54,141 bases of DNA, from NCBI GenBank assembly GCA_024277705.1, contig JAJRUQ010000168.1, positions 1-54,141 of the forward strand, read 5' to 3'. The stretch is from Gammaproteobacteria bacterium. GTDB taxonomy: Bacteria > Pseudomonadota > Gammaproteobacteria > SZUA-229. Below the pieces are notes generated by a model. That model was not told where the DNA came from. It did not search any database and saw only the letters and a program-made list of their open reading frames with translations. The position numbers and the translations under genes are program-made. Below, piece by piece: positions 10,656 to 19,438 of this stretch (position 1 is its first letter; the number at the start of each line of letters is the position of its first letter).

Positions 10656-11216
10656 TTAACCCATCAATTCATCTTCAACAGTAGCGGTTAGTGTGTTAAC
10701 TTCTTTTTTAGCTTTTTCCATAAACTGTAGTTTTCGAATCCATTCCCGGGCATCGTCCAGCTGGCCAGCTTCATAGCTTCTGGAAAAACTTTCCATCATC
10801 GCCTTACTGGTGTTTTTTATTTCACTGGCCATTTCATCCAGCACGGCAAGCGGATCATCGGTATCTTTTATATTCTCTAGCTGCTCACGCATTTCCAGTT
10901 GCTGCATTAAAAAAACAGCATCCATGGTGGTTTCATTTTCAAGCTTGATATCCAGACCTTTTAATTCAAGCAAATAGCTGGCTCGTAACACTGGATCTTT
11001 TAAGGTGGTTAAGGCTTCATTAATCCATGATGTCTGCTGCATGGATATTCGTTTTTCCTGATCAGAGCCGCCCGCAAATTTATCCGGGTGCACCTGTTTT
11101 TGCAGTTCCATATATTGCTGCTGAATTTTCTGCAAATCCACATCGTATGAAACCGCATGCTCAAACAACTCAAAAAAGTTGCTGTTAAGTATATTGACTG
11201 TCATGGTATCTGGCAC
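10656..11216 (-). CDS. hscB: HscB, J-domain co-chaperone of the Isc system
   Basis: HscB stimulates the HscA ATPase and delivers IscU to it. The J domain occupies the first 75 residues with the essential HPD in QVHPDKFAGG (about 38-45). The C-terminal part (about 90-186) is the three-helix IscU-binding domain. The 186-residue length is normal. It follows iscA by 45 bp. Confidence 0.95.
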   Translation of the reverse strand: MPDTMTVNILNSNFFELFEHAVSYDVDLQKIQQQYMELQKQVHPDKFAGGSDQEKRISMQQTSWINEALTTLKDPVLRASYLLELKGLDIKLENETTMDAVFLMQQLEMREQLENIKDTDDPLAVLDEMASEIKNTSKAMMESFSRSYEAGQLDDAREWIRKLQFMEKAKKEVNTLTATVEDELMG

Positions 11217-11261
11217 CGCGTAAACTTTCCGGGCAGGTATAAACGGGGATTAACGAATGCG

Positions 11262-11585
11262 TTAAACAGTAAAACTTTCACCGCAGCCACAGGCTGCTTT
11301 TTCCTTAGGGTTATTAAATTTAAAGCCTTCATTTAAGCCTTCTTTTGTGTAATCCAGCTCGGTACCATCAAGATAGACCAGGCTTTTTTTATCAACAATA
11401 ACCTTGACACCGGAATCTTCAAACACTTCATCTTCAGGATGGATTTCATCAACGAACTCCAGCACGTAAGACATGCCGGAGCAACCCATGGTTTTCACAC
11501 CCAGGCGCAAGCCTACGCCCTTGCCACGGTTATCAAGAAATGCTTTAACACGTTCTGCTGCAGGTTCTGTTAATGTAATTGCCAT
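11262..11585 (-). CDS. iscA: IscA, A-type Fe-S carrier
   Basis: A-type carriers accept Fe-S clusters from IscU and pass them to targets. The three conserved cysteines are present: one in [10 protein letters not shown] (about 35) and two in the C-terminal ACGCGESF (about 99 and 101). The length of 107 residues matches E. coli IscA. It follows iscU by 61 bp. Confidence 0.96.
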   Translation of the reverse strand: MAITLTEPAAERVKAFLDNRGKGVGLRLGVKTMGCSGMSYVLEFVDEIHPEDEVFEDSGVKVIVDKKSLVYLDGTELDYTKEGLNEGFKFNNPKEKAACGCGESFTV

Positions 11586-11646
11586 GATCGCTAATCTCTT
11601 ATCGTTGTTACTTGTATTCTATCAATAATGTGGATTAATACCTTGC

Positions 11647-12021
11647 TTATTGTTTCTGTTTGTAATCTGCAATCGCCGCATTAATCGCATCTTCGGCTAA
11701 TACAGAACAGTGGATTTTCACCGGTGGCAGGGCCAGTTCTTCAGCAATTTGTGTGTTTTTAATGGCCTGCGCCTGATCAAGTGTTTTACCCTTGACCCAT
11801 TCAGTTAACAATGAACTGGAAGCAATCGCACTACCGCAACCGTAGGTTTTAAAAACGGCATCTTCGATAACCCCTTCTTCACTTACTTTTATCTGCAGTT
11901 TCATTACATCACCACAGGCAGGTGCTCCGACCATCCCTGTTCCGATATTTTCCGAATCATCAAAACTGCCCACATTTCGTGGATTTTCATAATGATCTAA
12001 AACTTTTTCACCGTATGCCAT
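11647..12021 (-). CDS. iscU: IscU, Fe-S cluster scaffold
   Basis: IscU is the scaffold on which 2Fe-2S clusters are built from IscS sulfur. The three ligand cysteines lie in APACGDVMKL (about 37), YGCGSAIASS (about 63) and KIHCSVLAEDA (about 106), and the LPPVK motif recognised by HscA is intact at about 98-102. The 124-residue length is slightly short of E. coli. A 94-bp spacer with an AAGTT-type inverted repeat separates it from iscS. Confidence 0.97.
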   Translation of the reverse strand: MAYGEKVLDHYENPRNVGSFDDSENIGTGMVGAPACGDVMKLQIKVSEEGVIEDAVFKTYGCGSAIASSSLLTEWVKGKTLDQAQAIKNTQIAEELALPPVKIHCSVLAEDAINAAIADYKQKQ

Positions 12022-12040
12022 GTTCTCTACCTGAATATTT

Positions 12041-12105
12041 GTTGTAAATTAAAAGTTGTAAATTGCAAGTTAGAAGCTGTAACTTACAACTTAAAACTTA
12101 AAACT
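12041..12105. repeat. AAGTT-type inverted repeat between iscS and iscU
   Basis: An AT-rich segment made of GTTGTAAATT, AAGTTGTAAATTGC and their complements (AACTTACAACTT) can fold into a hairpin with arms of about 15 bp. Related words occur at 19700-19726 and 47987-48022. Here it lies inside the isc operon, on the transcript between iscS and iscU. Confidence 0.65.
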
Positions 12106-12115
12106 GTCTTTAAAT

Positions 12116-13381
12116 CTAATGTGCAGCCCATTCTATGCTGTCGATATCAATACCGTCTTTATACATGTCCCATAATGGTGACAGTGCACGCAGTTTTTCA
12201 ACCGCAGTACGCACATATTTGATGGTACGATCAATTTCTTCTTCGGTGGTATAACGTCCCATGGTAAACCGGATTGAGCTGTGTGCCAGTTCATCGTTGC
12301 GACCCAGGGCTCGCAATACATAACTCGGTTCCAGGCTGGCTGAAGTACAGGCACTGCCACTGGAAATCGCCAGATCTTTCAGCGCCATCAACAGGCTTTC
12401 TCCTTCTACATAGTTAAAGCTGATATTAATATTACCGGCGATACGATGATCGATATCACCATTAATATAGACTTCTTCCATGTCCTTTACGCCATCATAT
12501 AATTTATTTCTTAATGCCAGCAGACGTTTGTTTTCTTCCACCATTTCTGCGTTGGCAATTCTGAAGGCCTCGCCCATACCAACAATCTGATGCGTCGCCA
12601 GTGTACCGGAACGCATACCACGTTCATGACCACCGCCATGCATTTGTGCTTCCAGCCTTACCCGTGGTTTTCTTTGTACATACAAAGCACCGATACCTTT
12701 TGGTCCGTATATTTTATGCGCTGAAAAACTCATTAAATCAACCGGCAGCTGTTCCAGGTTAATATCAATTTTGCCGGCGCTTTGCGCTGCATCAACGTGA
12801 AATATAATTTTTCTTTCACGACAGATTTTACCAATAGCTTCAATGTCCTGAATCACACCGATTTCATTATTAACATGCATAATGGAAACCAGTGTGGTGT
12901 CATCACGCAAGGCAGCCTGCAGAACATCCAGATCAAGCAAACCGTTTTTCATCGGATCAAGATAGGTAACTTCATAACCTTCCCGCTCCAGCTGACGACA
13001 GCTGTCCAGTACGGCTTTGTGCTCTGTTTTACAGGTAACGATATGTTTGCCGCGCTTCTGATTAAAATGCGCAACCCCTTTTATTGCCAGGTTGTCAGAC
13101 TCGGTTGCACCGGATGTAAAAATAATTTCTTTCGGGTTGGCACCAACCAGATCAGCAACATGTTTACGTGCGGTTTCAACGGCAGCTTCTGCTACCCAGC
13201 CAAAACGATGACTGCGCGATGCAGGATTACCAAAGCTGCTGTGAGGCCCCATGTATTTCAGCATTTCTGTAACAACCCGTTCATCCATGGGTGTGGTTGC
13301 AGAATAATCTAAATAGATAGGTTGCTCAGAACCCGAATCATCTGAAATTACAGCCGTTGTATTGTCACTCACTATTTTCAC
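12116..13381 (-). CDS. iscS: IscS, cysteine desulfurase
   Basis: IscS is the PLP enzyme that removes sulfur from cysteine for Fe-S clusters and tRNA thiolation. Motifs include [15 protein letters not shown] at about 22, the PLP lysine in [17 protein letters not shown] (about 219-235) and the persulfide cysteine in [17 protein letters not shown] (about 343-359). At 421 residues it is about 17 longer than E. coli IscS because of an N-terminal extension before the [10 protein letters not shown] motif; the upstream ATG is the only in-frame start seen there. It lies 7 bp after the stop of the second desulfurase. Confidence 0.96.
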   Translation of the reverse strand: MKIVSDNTTAVISDDSGSEQPIYLDYSATTPMDERVVTEMLKYMGPHSSFGNPASRSHRFGWVAEAAVETARKHVADLVGANPKEIIFTSGATESDNLAIKGVAHFNQKRGKHIVTCKTEHKAVLDSCRQLEREGYEVTYLDPMKNGLLDLDVLQAALRDDTTLVSIMHVNNEIGVIQDIEAIGKICRERKIIFHVDAAQSAGKIDINLEQLPVDLMSFSAHKIYGPKGIGALYVQRKPRVRLEAQMHGGGHERGMRSGTLATHQIVGMGEAFRIANAEMVEENKRLLALRNKLYDGVKDMEEVYINGDIDHRIAGNINISFNYVEGESLLMALKDLAISSGSACTSASLEPSYVLRALGRNDELAHSSIRFTMGRYTTEEEIDRTIKYVRTAVEKLRALSPLWDMYKDGIDIDSIEWAAH

Positions 13382-13388
13382 CTTAACT

Positions 13389-14552
13389 TTAAAGACCCGC
13401 AGCCATCATCACTGACGAGTTTTGATTTACTTCAATAATGTCCTGCAGTGCTTCAAGAAATGCAGCAACTTCTGACATTGTATTATTTTTTCCAAAGCTG
13501 ACTCTTATCGCTGAGTCTGCCAGTGCATGTGGTATTTTCATCGCCTTTAATACATGGCTGATGTCGGTTTTACCACTGGTACATGCTGAACCACTGGATA
13601 CCGCTATCGCTTTTCTATCCAGTTGCATCAACAGCGTTTCGCCGCTGAAACCGGCAACTCCGAACTGTACCGTGTTCGGCAGGCGTTCTGCCTGTTCAGC
13701 AAATATCGTTACTGCTGACAACTGTTTTAATCCACGTTCCAGGGCATCGCGCAACTGTCGTGTCAACCGGGCTACCGCCTCCAGTTCACTCAGCGCTATT
13801 TCTGCCGCTTTGCCAAAACCGACAATTGCCGGCACATTTTCTGTACCGGCACGGAAATTATTTTCCTGCGAGCCGCCATATTGTATTTTCTGCAGAGGCA
13901 GGCGTTTGTTAATCACTAAAGCACCCACACCCACCGGCCCGTACATTTTATGCGCGGAAACGGTCATGGCATGCACCCCGCTAGCATTAAAATCAAGCGG
14001 TATTTTTCCCGCTGCCTGTGAGGCATCGGTATGAAAAAAACCGTTAGCCTCTGTTACATAATCAACCAGCGGGGCGAGGTTCTGTATTACCCCGGTTTCA
14101 TTATTTGCCGTCATCACAGAAACCAGCGATGTCTGCCGGGTCATTACCTGTTCTACTGCACTTAACTGGATACAACCGCTGGCATCAACCGCAATCTCAT
14201 CAACCGCCACCGGTAAATGCTGCGCCGGTTCCAGCAGGGATAAATGCTCAATTGCACTGACCGCAATTCTGGTCTGTACCTCAGCACCACTCATTGCTGC
14301 CTGCCGACAAAAACCGGTTAACAATAAATTATTGGACTCCGTGCCACCACTGGTAAAAACAAGCTGTTCAGAAAAAGCACCCAGCAGGCGGGCGACAGAT
14401 TCACGTGCCTGCTCAATCGCATCTTTTTGCAAGCGACCATAACGATGTACACTGGATGGATTACCGCTTACCTGCCCCATATAGGGCAGCATTGCTTCTA
14501 ATACTTCCGGATCTAACGCGGTTGTTGCATTATTATCAAGATAACAGGCCAT
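13389..14552 (-). CDS. Second NifS/IscS-type cysteine desulfurase
   Basis: This is a further group I cysteine desulfurase, 387 residues, placed between iscR and iscS. It begins directly with [14 protein letters not shown], has the PLP-lysine motif [14 protein letters not shown] (about 197) and the catalytic loop [20 protein letters not shown] (about 330). All key residues are present, so it should be active. It is clearly diverged from its IscS neighbour in the N-terminus and loop sequence (YLDNNATT against YLDYSATT). Whether it serves the Isc scaffold, tRNA thiolation or another sulfur acceptor cannot be told from the sequence. It may also be labelled nifS or iscS2. Confidence 0.9.
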   Translation of the reverse strand: MACYLDNNATTALDPEVLEAMLPYMGQVSGNPSSVHRYGRLQKDAIEQARESVARLLGAFSEQLVFTSGGTESNNLLLTGFCRQAAMSGAEVQTRIAVSAIEHLSLLEPAQHLPVAVDEIAVDASGCIQLSAVEQVMTRQTSLVSVMTANNETGVIQNLAPLVDYVTEANGFFHTDASQAAGKIPLDFNASGVHAMTVSAHKMYGPVGVGALVINKRLPLQKIQYGGSQENNFRAGTENVPAIVGFGKAAEIALSELEAVARLTRQLRDALERGLKQLSAVTIFAEQAERLPNTVQFGVAGFSGETLLMQLDRKAIAVSSGSACTSGKTDISHVLKAMKIPHALADSAIRVSFGKNNTMSEVAAFLEALQDIIEVNQNSSVMMAAGL

Positions 14553-14583
14553 AATACAAAGTCAGTTAACAAACGTAATAAAC

Positions 14584-15030
14584 TTACTGTACTGTCACTT
14601 CTGACTGCAGTGATTTCAAACTTTGCGCAGTATCACTGCGCATTATTTCAGACAGGGTAATGCCATCTAAAAAGGTACGAATTTCTTTACTCAGTTCCTG
14701 CCACAGGTCATGGGTCAGACACTGATAACCACCATGACAACTGCCGTCATCACCGCAATCAACAACGTTACAGGCTTCATCAACCGCAAGAATAATGTCA
14801 GACACGCTGACATCATCAACATGATTCGTTAAGGAATAACCACCGCCGGGTCCACGGGTACTGCTGACAATGTGATTTCGACGTAATTTGGCAAAAAGCT
14901 GCTCCAGGTACGACAATGAAATATGCTGGCGCTCTGAAATAGCGGCCAGAGAGACCGGTCCTTTGTCCTGGTGTAAGGCAAGATCCAGAACAGCGGTGAC
15001 GGCATAACGACCTTTCGTGGTTAGACGCAT
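14584..15030 (-). CDS. iscR: IscR, Rrf2-family Fe-S sensing regulator
   Basis: IscR is a 2Fe-2S protein that represses its own operon when clusters are plentiful. The winged-helix DNA-binding part begins MRLTTKGRYAVTAVLDLA; the cluster ligands are in CNVVDCGDDGSCHGGYQC with the following THDLW histidine (about residues 92-113). The length of 148 residues is close to E. coli. It heads the isc operon, 31 bp before the second cysteine desulfurase. Two IscR type 1 boxes overlap the promoter upstream, so autoregulation is likely. Confidence 0.96.
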   Translation of the reverse strand: MRLTTKGRYAVTAVLDLALHQDKGPVSLAAISERQHISLSYLEQLFAKLRRNHIVSSTRGPGGGYSLTNHVDDVSVSDIILAVDEACNVVDCGDDGSCHGGYQCLTHDLWQELSKEIRTFLDGITLSEIMRSDTAQSLKSLQSEVTVQ

Positions 15031-15070
15031 ATGAATACCTGTTTTATATATAAAAGTAACTTAAGGGTGA

Positions 15071-15100
15071 ATTTTACTTAATCCCGACTAATTTAGTCAA
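15071..15100 (-). promoter_or_regulatory. iscR promoter (sigma70-type)
   Basis: On the minus strand TTGACT (15100-15095) and TAAAAT (15076-15071) are separated by 18 bp, 41 bp upstream of the iscR ATG. The -35 element lies inside one of the IscR boxes, so a bound repressor would block RNA polymerase. Confidence 0.7.
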
Positions 15101-15104
15101 GTAT
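15080..15104 (-). promoter_or_regulatory. IscR type 1 binding site, proximal
   Basis: The 25-bp near-palindrome contains CGACTAATTTAGTCAAGTAT on the plus strand and matches the E. coli type 1 consensus (GACT, A/T-rich centre, AGTC, then STAT) at nearly every constrained position. It overlaps the -35 element of the iscR promoter. Confidence 0.8.
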
Positions 15105-15105
15105 T

Positions 15106-15130
15106 AAATCCGACTAATTTAGTCAGGTAT
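15106..15130 (-). promoter_or_regulatory. IscR type 1 binding site, distal
   Basis: A second 25-bp copy, containing CGACTAATTTAGTCAGGTAT, begins 26 bp from the first. The two boxes are therefore spaced about two and a half helical turns apart. E. coli iscR also has two boxes at its promoter. Confidence 0.8.
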
Positions 15131-15251
15131 ACCTTAAGTGGTATAAAAAACAGGTTAAACACTCAGAAAAGTGCCTGGATGGCTGTTATTAATGTCCGTT
15201 TATCATGCTCAGGCAAATACCCGGCATGACCGGTTTACCCTGAGCAGGCGA

Positions 15252-16036
15252 TTATTTTGTTTCAATTTTTTCTGCTTCTTCATCATCTTCAGCTTCAGCA
15301 GCCCCCGATAAACTACAGGAACCCAGGTCCGGCAGATTACTAACATCAATTTCTGCACCGAACTGTTTCAGGGCACCACACATGGTTTCCATTTTTTCAT
15401 CCATGGCATGAATATGATCAAGCATTTTGTTGATGGCTGTCGCCACCGGATCAGGCGCATCACTGGTTGCGCCATACGCATCAAAGCCCAGTTTTTTCGC
15501 GATGGCATTGCGTTTTTCTGATTTTCATCGTGGCGATGAATCACCCTGCCGGGCACACCAACCACAGTGGAATCCTGCTCAACATCTTTGGTTACCACTG
15601 CATTTGAACCAATGCGAACACCTTCACTCAGCGTTATCGGCCCCAGTACCTTGGCACCGGCGCCTACCACTACATTATTTAACAGGGTTGGATGACGCTT
15701 GCCGGCTTTCCAGCTGGTACCGCCCAGAGTTACCCCGTGATACAAGGTACAGTCATCACCGATTTCTGCGGTTTCACCGATAACCACACCCATGCCATGA
15801 TCAATAAAAAAACGCTGACCAATAGTGGCGCCGGGATGAATCTCGATACCGGTAAACCAGCGTGAAAAATGTGATAACAGCCGGGCAAACCATTTCAGCC
15901 CCATATTCCACAAAGCATGATTCATGCGATGCATAAGTACCGCATGCACACCGGGGTAACAGGTTAATACTTCCCAGGGGGTTCTCGCGGCCGGGTCACG
16001 GTCGAATACGCATTTTATATCGTCACGAATACTAAT
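15252..16036 (-). CDS. cysE: CysE serine acetyltransferase, ATT start, frameshifted near the 3' end
   Basis: CysE makes O-acetylserine from serine and acetyl-CoA, the first step of cysteine synthesis, feeding the cysteine desulfurases downstream. The family N-terminus ([20 protein letters not shown]...) is encoded from about 16036, but no ATG, GTG or TTG is in frame there; the first candidate is ATT at 16034-16036 with GAGG eight bases upstream. A GTG at 15949 would drop 29 conserved residues. Hexapeptide repeats (about 95-200) include [15 protein letters not shown] and [13 protein letters not shown]. At a run of five A (15513-15517, minus strand) the frame breaks: the conserved tail ([12 protein letters not shown]... 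to the stop at 15252) continues in the -1 frame, whereas frame 0 ends at 15368 with unrelated residues. One extra A would restore about 261 residues. It precedes iscR, as in Pseudomonas. Confidence 0.85.
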
Positions 16037-16070
16037 AGGTTTTTCCTCAAATTAACTAACAAAGCATTTA

Positions 16071-16175
16071 CCACAGAGGACACGGAGGTCACAGAGAAAA
16101 GATTATCATAAGATTTCACACAAAACACAAACTGTAAAAACAAGCTTATCTGAAAATCTCTGTAGCCGTGCATTA
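16071..16175. repeat. CACAGAGGACAC-type repeat upstream of cysE
   Basis: The segment at 16071-16100 is of the CACAGAGGACACGGAGG type and is matched by an imperfect complementary arm ending CTCTGTAGCCGTG at about 16158-16170. It fills the space between cysE and the DUF2797 gene. Only one copy of this type is seen in the window. Confidence 0.5.
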
Positions 16176-16209
16176 CTGGCGAGACTACCATCTTAAATAA
16201 CAAACAATG

Positions 16210-17046
16210 TTATACGAATTCCACATCAATGTTATAGCCTGAAAATTTCCGGATATTTAACACACCGCTGTCCAGCATTAAATACTGGCCCTTAATTCCT
16301 GTCAAACGGCCTTCTATTTGCGCCTGTTTGTCAAAATTCAGGGATTTTATTTTTTCAGGGTACTGCAATACCGGATAACGAATAGCAACGATGTTTTCAT
16401 CTACGGCCTGAATGTCATCCGCCCCCTGCTGCGACTGCAGCTGTTCAATCGCTGGCTTGCACTTATCCAGCAATTCATCACGAACGGCTTTTAAATCCTG
16501 TGGCTGCGCATCCGCTTTTAGCATTTTACGCCAGTCGGTACGGTCAGAAACATGCTGCTTTAATATCACTTCCAAAAAGCCTGACTGCAGCCGGTTAGCC
16601 ACTTTAAACACCGGCAAGGCCTGTGTTGCCCCCTGGTCGATCCAGCGTGTTGGTATCTGGGTTTCACGGGTTATACCAACTTTAATGCCGGATGAATTTG
16701 CCAGATAAACATAATGCGGTATAAAACAGTTAGTTTGCCCCCAGTCCGGCTGACGGCAACTGCCCTCGGCATAATGGCAGGTTTCCGGTTTCATAATACA
16801 CATATCACAGGAAGCAAGGCTTCGAAAACAGGGATAACAATGCCCTTGCGCAAAGCTTTTTTTGGTTTCACGACCACAGGCGACACAGTTTATTTTGCTG
16901 TCATATAAAAGCTTTATGGTTTTACCGATATTTTCAGACATCGGCTGTAAACCATCCCCTACCGGTAAATGGTATTCAACATTAGCCTGACCGTCAGACT
17001 GCTCTGCAAGCAAACTGCTTTGCATTTTTACTATATTTCCCATCAT
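16210..17046 (-). CDS. DUF2797 family cysteine-rich protein
   Basis: The protein matches what I recall of the DUF2797 family: a cysteine-rich N-terminal half with CVACG, CYPCF, CDMC, ETCHYAEGSCR and TNCF (about residues 55-125), likely metal-binding, followed by HYVYLANSSGIKVGITR (about 130), which resembles a GIY-YIG-like fold element, and WIDQGATQALPV. The length is 278 residues. No function is established. It stands alone between cysE and an aminotransferase gene on the same strand. The start is followed directly by a second methionine. Confidence 0.75.
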   Translation of the reverse strand: MMGNIVKMQSSLLAEQSDGQANVEYHLPVGDGLQPMSENIGKTIKLLYDSKINCVACGRETKKSFAQGHCYPCFRSLASCDMCIMKPETCHYAEGSCRQPDWGQTNCFIPHYVYLANSSGIKVGITRETQIPTRWIDQGATQALPVFKVANRLQSGFLEVILKQHVSDRTDWRKMLKADAQPQDLKAVRDELLDKCKPAIEQLQSQQGADDIQAVDENIVAIRYPVLQYPEKIKSLNFDKQAQIEGRLTGIKGQYLMLDSGVLNIRKFSGYNIDVEFV

Positions 17047-17116
17047 AATAACCAGGCCTTATATTTTTTATTTTCCGGCATCGACCGCCAGTGTTTTGTT
17101 TGCTGCATGACAACGT

Positions 17117-18283
17117 TTAACGCTTAATAAATAAATCAATTTTAGCAACGGCTTTTTCCAATATATCCAGTGATTGTGTATAAGCAAAACGACAGTGTTT
17201 ATCCGCCTGCTGATGCCCGAAATCGATACCCGGTGTCAAAGCAACCCTCTGCTCTTCCAGCAACTGTTTTACCCAGTGAAAACTGTTGTCGCTAAATTTT
17301 TCACAATTGGCATAAATATAAAACGCCCCCTGAGGTTTTGCTGAAATGACAAAACCCAGTTGTTCCAGTGCCGGCAACAAAAAATCACGTCGCTGTTTAA
17401 AGATATCTCTACGTGCATCCAGCTCACTCTGCGTCTCTGCTTTTAAGGCAGTGAGCGCTGCATATTGAGAAATCGTGGGCGGTGCTAAAAATATATTCTG
17501 CGCAATCCGGTCAACCGCATCGACATAATCGTCGGGCACCACCATCCAGCCCAGACGCCAGCCCGTCATGCCGAAATATTTTGAAAAACTGTTAATCACA
17601 AAACAGTCATCGGAATATTGCAGAGCGGTATAGTCTTCTGCATCATAAACCAGCCCCTGATAGATCTCATCAACAATCAGATGACCGTTTTTTATTGCTA
17701 TCTGCTGGCACAGCTCAACCAGCTGTGACACCGGCAACAGCGTGCCGGTAGGATTTCCCGGTGTTGCCACCATGGCAGCACGTGTTTTACTGTTCCAGTG
17801 CTGCAATACTAATGACGCTTCCAGCTGAAAGTTATTGTGGCTGTCGACAGCTACCAGAATTGCCTGCAGCCCCATAATTTGTGCAATATTTCGATTACAG
17901 GGATAACCGGGATCTGCCAGCAGAACATTTTCACCGGCATCCAGCAAACAGGCCAGTGCCAGTTGTAAGGCACCGGAGGCACCGGGAGTAATAACAACCC
18001 TCTGCGGACTGATGCTGACAGAAAATTTCCGCTGATAGTATTCAGCGACAGCTTCACGCAACTGTGTCAATCCCAGCGCCGGAGTATACTGTGTCTGCTG
18101 CTGTTTTAACGCTTCGATACCGGCATTAACAATACTGTCTGCCGTAGAAAAATCCGGTTCACCAATTTCAAGATGATAAATCGAGCGGCCCTGTGCGGCC
18201 AGTTTTTTTGCGCGCGCCAGAATATCCATTACATAAAATGGACTAAGGTTCTGTGCACGTTTTGAGATTACTGATCCGGACAT
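17117..18283 (-). CDS. PLP-dependent aminotransferase, class I/II
   Basis: This fold-type I aminotransferase shows the substrate and cofactor motifs YHLEIGEPDF (about 36), PGNPTGTLLP (about 172), the DEIYQGLVY segment (about 206) and the PLP lysine in NSFSKYFGMTGWRLGW (about 230). The length is 388 residues from ATG at 18283; a TTG nine bases earlier is less likely. It belongs to the AspC/AlaA-like group, but the amino-group donor cannot be decided. The gene diverges from the M23 peptidase gene. Confidence 0.88.
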   Translation of the reverse strand: MSGSVISKRAQNLSPFYVMDILARAKKLAAQGRSIYHLEIGEPDFSTADSIVNAGIEALKQQQTQYTPALGLTQLREAVAEYYQRKFSVSISPQRVVITPGASGALQLALACLLDAGENVLLADPGYPCNRNIAQIMGLQAILVAVDSHNNFQLEASLVLQHWNSKTRAAMVATPGNPTGTLLPVSQLVELCQQIAIKNGHLIVDEIYQGLVYDAEDYTALQYSDDCFVINSFSKYFGMTGWRLGWMVVPDDYVDAVDRIAQNIFLAPPTISQYAALTALKAETQSELDARRDIFKQRRDFLLPALEQLGFVISAKPQGAFYIYANCEKFSDNSFHWVKQLLEEQRVALTPGIDFGHQQADKHCRFAYTQSLDILEKAVAKIDLFIKR

Positions 18284-18380
18284 AGTTAACAACTTTTATC
18301 GTTTCATTCTACTAGGGAACCATGTCATAAAACATTGATTTTATTTATTGCACATTTTACACTGAACCATTATTCCAGAG

Positions 18381-18408
18381 TAGCCGGTTTCAGAGAAACG
18401 CTCGGCTA
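18381..18408. other. Hairpin upstream of the M23 peptidase gene
   Basis: TAGCCG-GTTTC pairs with GAAAC-gct-CGGCTA around a three-base loop, a stem of 11 bp with one bulge. It lies 32 bp before the peptidase ATG and is followed by TTAAGAA rather than a T-run, so it may be a 5' leader structure or a terminator of incoming transcription. Confidence 0.4.
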
Positions 18409-18440
18409 TTAAGAACCAGGCTCATTGATCACCGGAAAAT

Positions 18441-19304
18441 ATGCAAAAAAACCTGTTCCTGCCAGTCACATCACTGTTTTCATTACTCCTGTTTATCAGC
18501 TTTAATGCCGCCGCCCTGCCCGAACAGGCACTGGTACCCGGTGGTATTGCACTTCTGCAACTGCAGAATTATTCGCCTGAGACAACCGTATTATTTAATA
18601 ATCAACGTATCGCCGTGTTTCCATACAAAAACAGCTGGATCGCCATGGCTGGCATAGGACTGAGCACAAAACCCGGTAATTATGAATTTTCGATAAAACA
18701 TTCAGACGGCTTGACAGTCAACACTAAAGTCACTGTTAAATACAAGCAATATCAGGAACAGCATTTAACCATTAAAAATAAAAGAAAAGTTAATCCGAAC
18801 CCACAGGATACCGAGCGTATTATTAAAGAAAGTATTCGCAAGAAAAAAGCAAAAAGACAATTTACCGAAAAAACACCCGAGCTTGACTTTATCTGGCCGC
18901 TCAACGGACGTATCAGCAGCATCTTCGGCTTGCGCCGTTTTTTTAACGAACAGGAACGCCGCCCCCATAACGGCCTTGATATTGCAGCCAGAGAAGGCAC
19001 GCCGGTAAAATCAACAGCAAATGGTACCGTAATTGATGCCGGTGATTTCTTTTTCAGTGGCAATATGATTTTTATCGACCACGGCCAGGGAATCGTCAGC
19101 CTGTACGCACACTTAAGCGAGATTTCAGTCAAACCGGGCGACCTTATCCGCCAGGGAGAGGTCATTGGCAAAGTCGGTCAAACCGGTCGTGCAACCGGTC
19201 CGCACCTGCATTTTGCGGTTATTGCCAATCAGGTACTGATTGACCCGGTATTTATGTTGCCCAAAGATGGCAATCAATTTACTGCCAAATCAGCGGAAAA
19301 ATAA
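18441..19304 (+). CDS. M23 family metallopeptidase (LytM/NlpD-like), exported
   Basis: M23 peptidases cut peptide cross-links of peptidoglycan. A signal peptide covers about residues 1-25 (cleavage after FNAAA). An N-terminal all-beta region (about 30-100) and a very basic linker (about 105-145) precede the catalytic domain, which has HNGLDIA (about 178), the YAHL motif (about 221) and GPHLHFAV (about 253), so the zinc ligands and catalytic histidine are present. The length is 287 residues. It is a stand-alone gene ahead of infA; a role in daughter-cell separation or wall remodelling is inferred from the family. Confidence 0.9.
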   Translation: MQKNLFLPVTSLFSLLLFISFNAAALPEQALVPGGIALLQLQNYSPETTVLFNNQRIAVFPYKNSWIAMAGIGLSTKPGNYEFSIKHSDGLTVNTKVTVKYKQYQEQHLTIKNKRKVNPNPQDTERIIKESIRKKKAKRQFTEKTPELDFIWPLNGRISSIFGLRRFFNEQERRPHNGLDIAAREGTPVKSTANGTVIDAGDFFFSGNMIFIDHGQGIVSLYAHLSEISVKPGDLIRQGEVIGKVGQTGRATGPHLHFAVIANQVLIDPVFMLPKDGNQFTAKSAEK

Positions 19305-19438
19305 GCTAATTTCGCATTAATCATCAAAAACGCTTGCGATTCATCTCAAAATAACGATAATTGCGCATCATATTAAAACTCGTACATCAAAGTTAAGTCC
19401 CTGGGCAACCTTATTTTCACACAACAAAAAATTTATTT

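Noticed and set aside
15252-15446. Separate 64-residue acidic protein downstream of cysE
   Set aside because: Its sequence is the normal C-terminal tail of CysE in the -1 frame, not an independent gene.
15513-15517. Programmed -1 frameshift in cysE
   Set aside because: The site reads G AAA AAC, not a full slippery heptamer, five A is short for transcriptional slippage, and no clear downstream stimulatory structure was noticed. A lost base is simpler.
15368-15949. cysE read from the GTG at 15949 as a 193-residue protein
   Set aside because: It omits 29 conserved N-terminal residues and ends with about 45 residues from the wrong frame.
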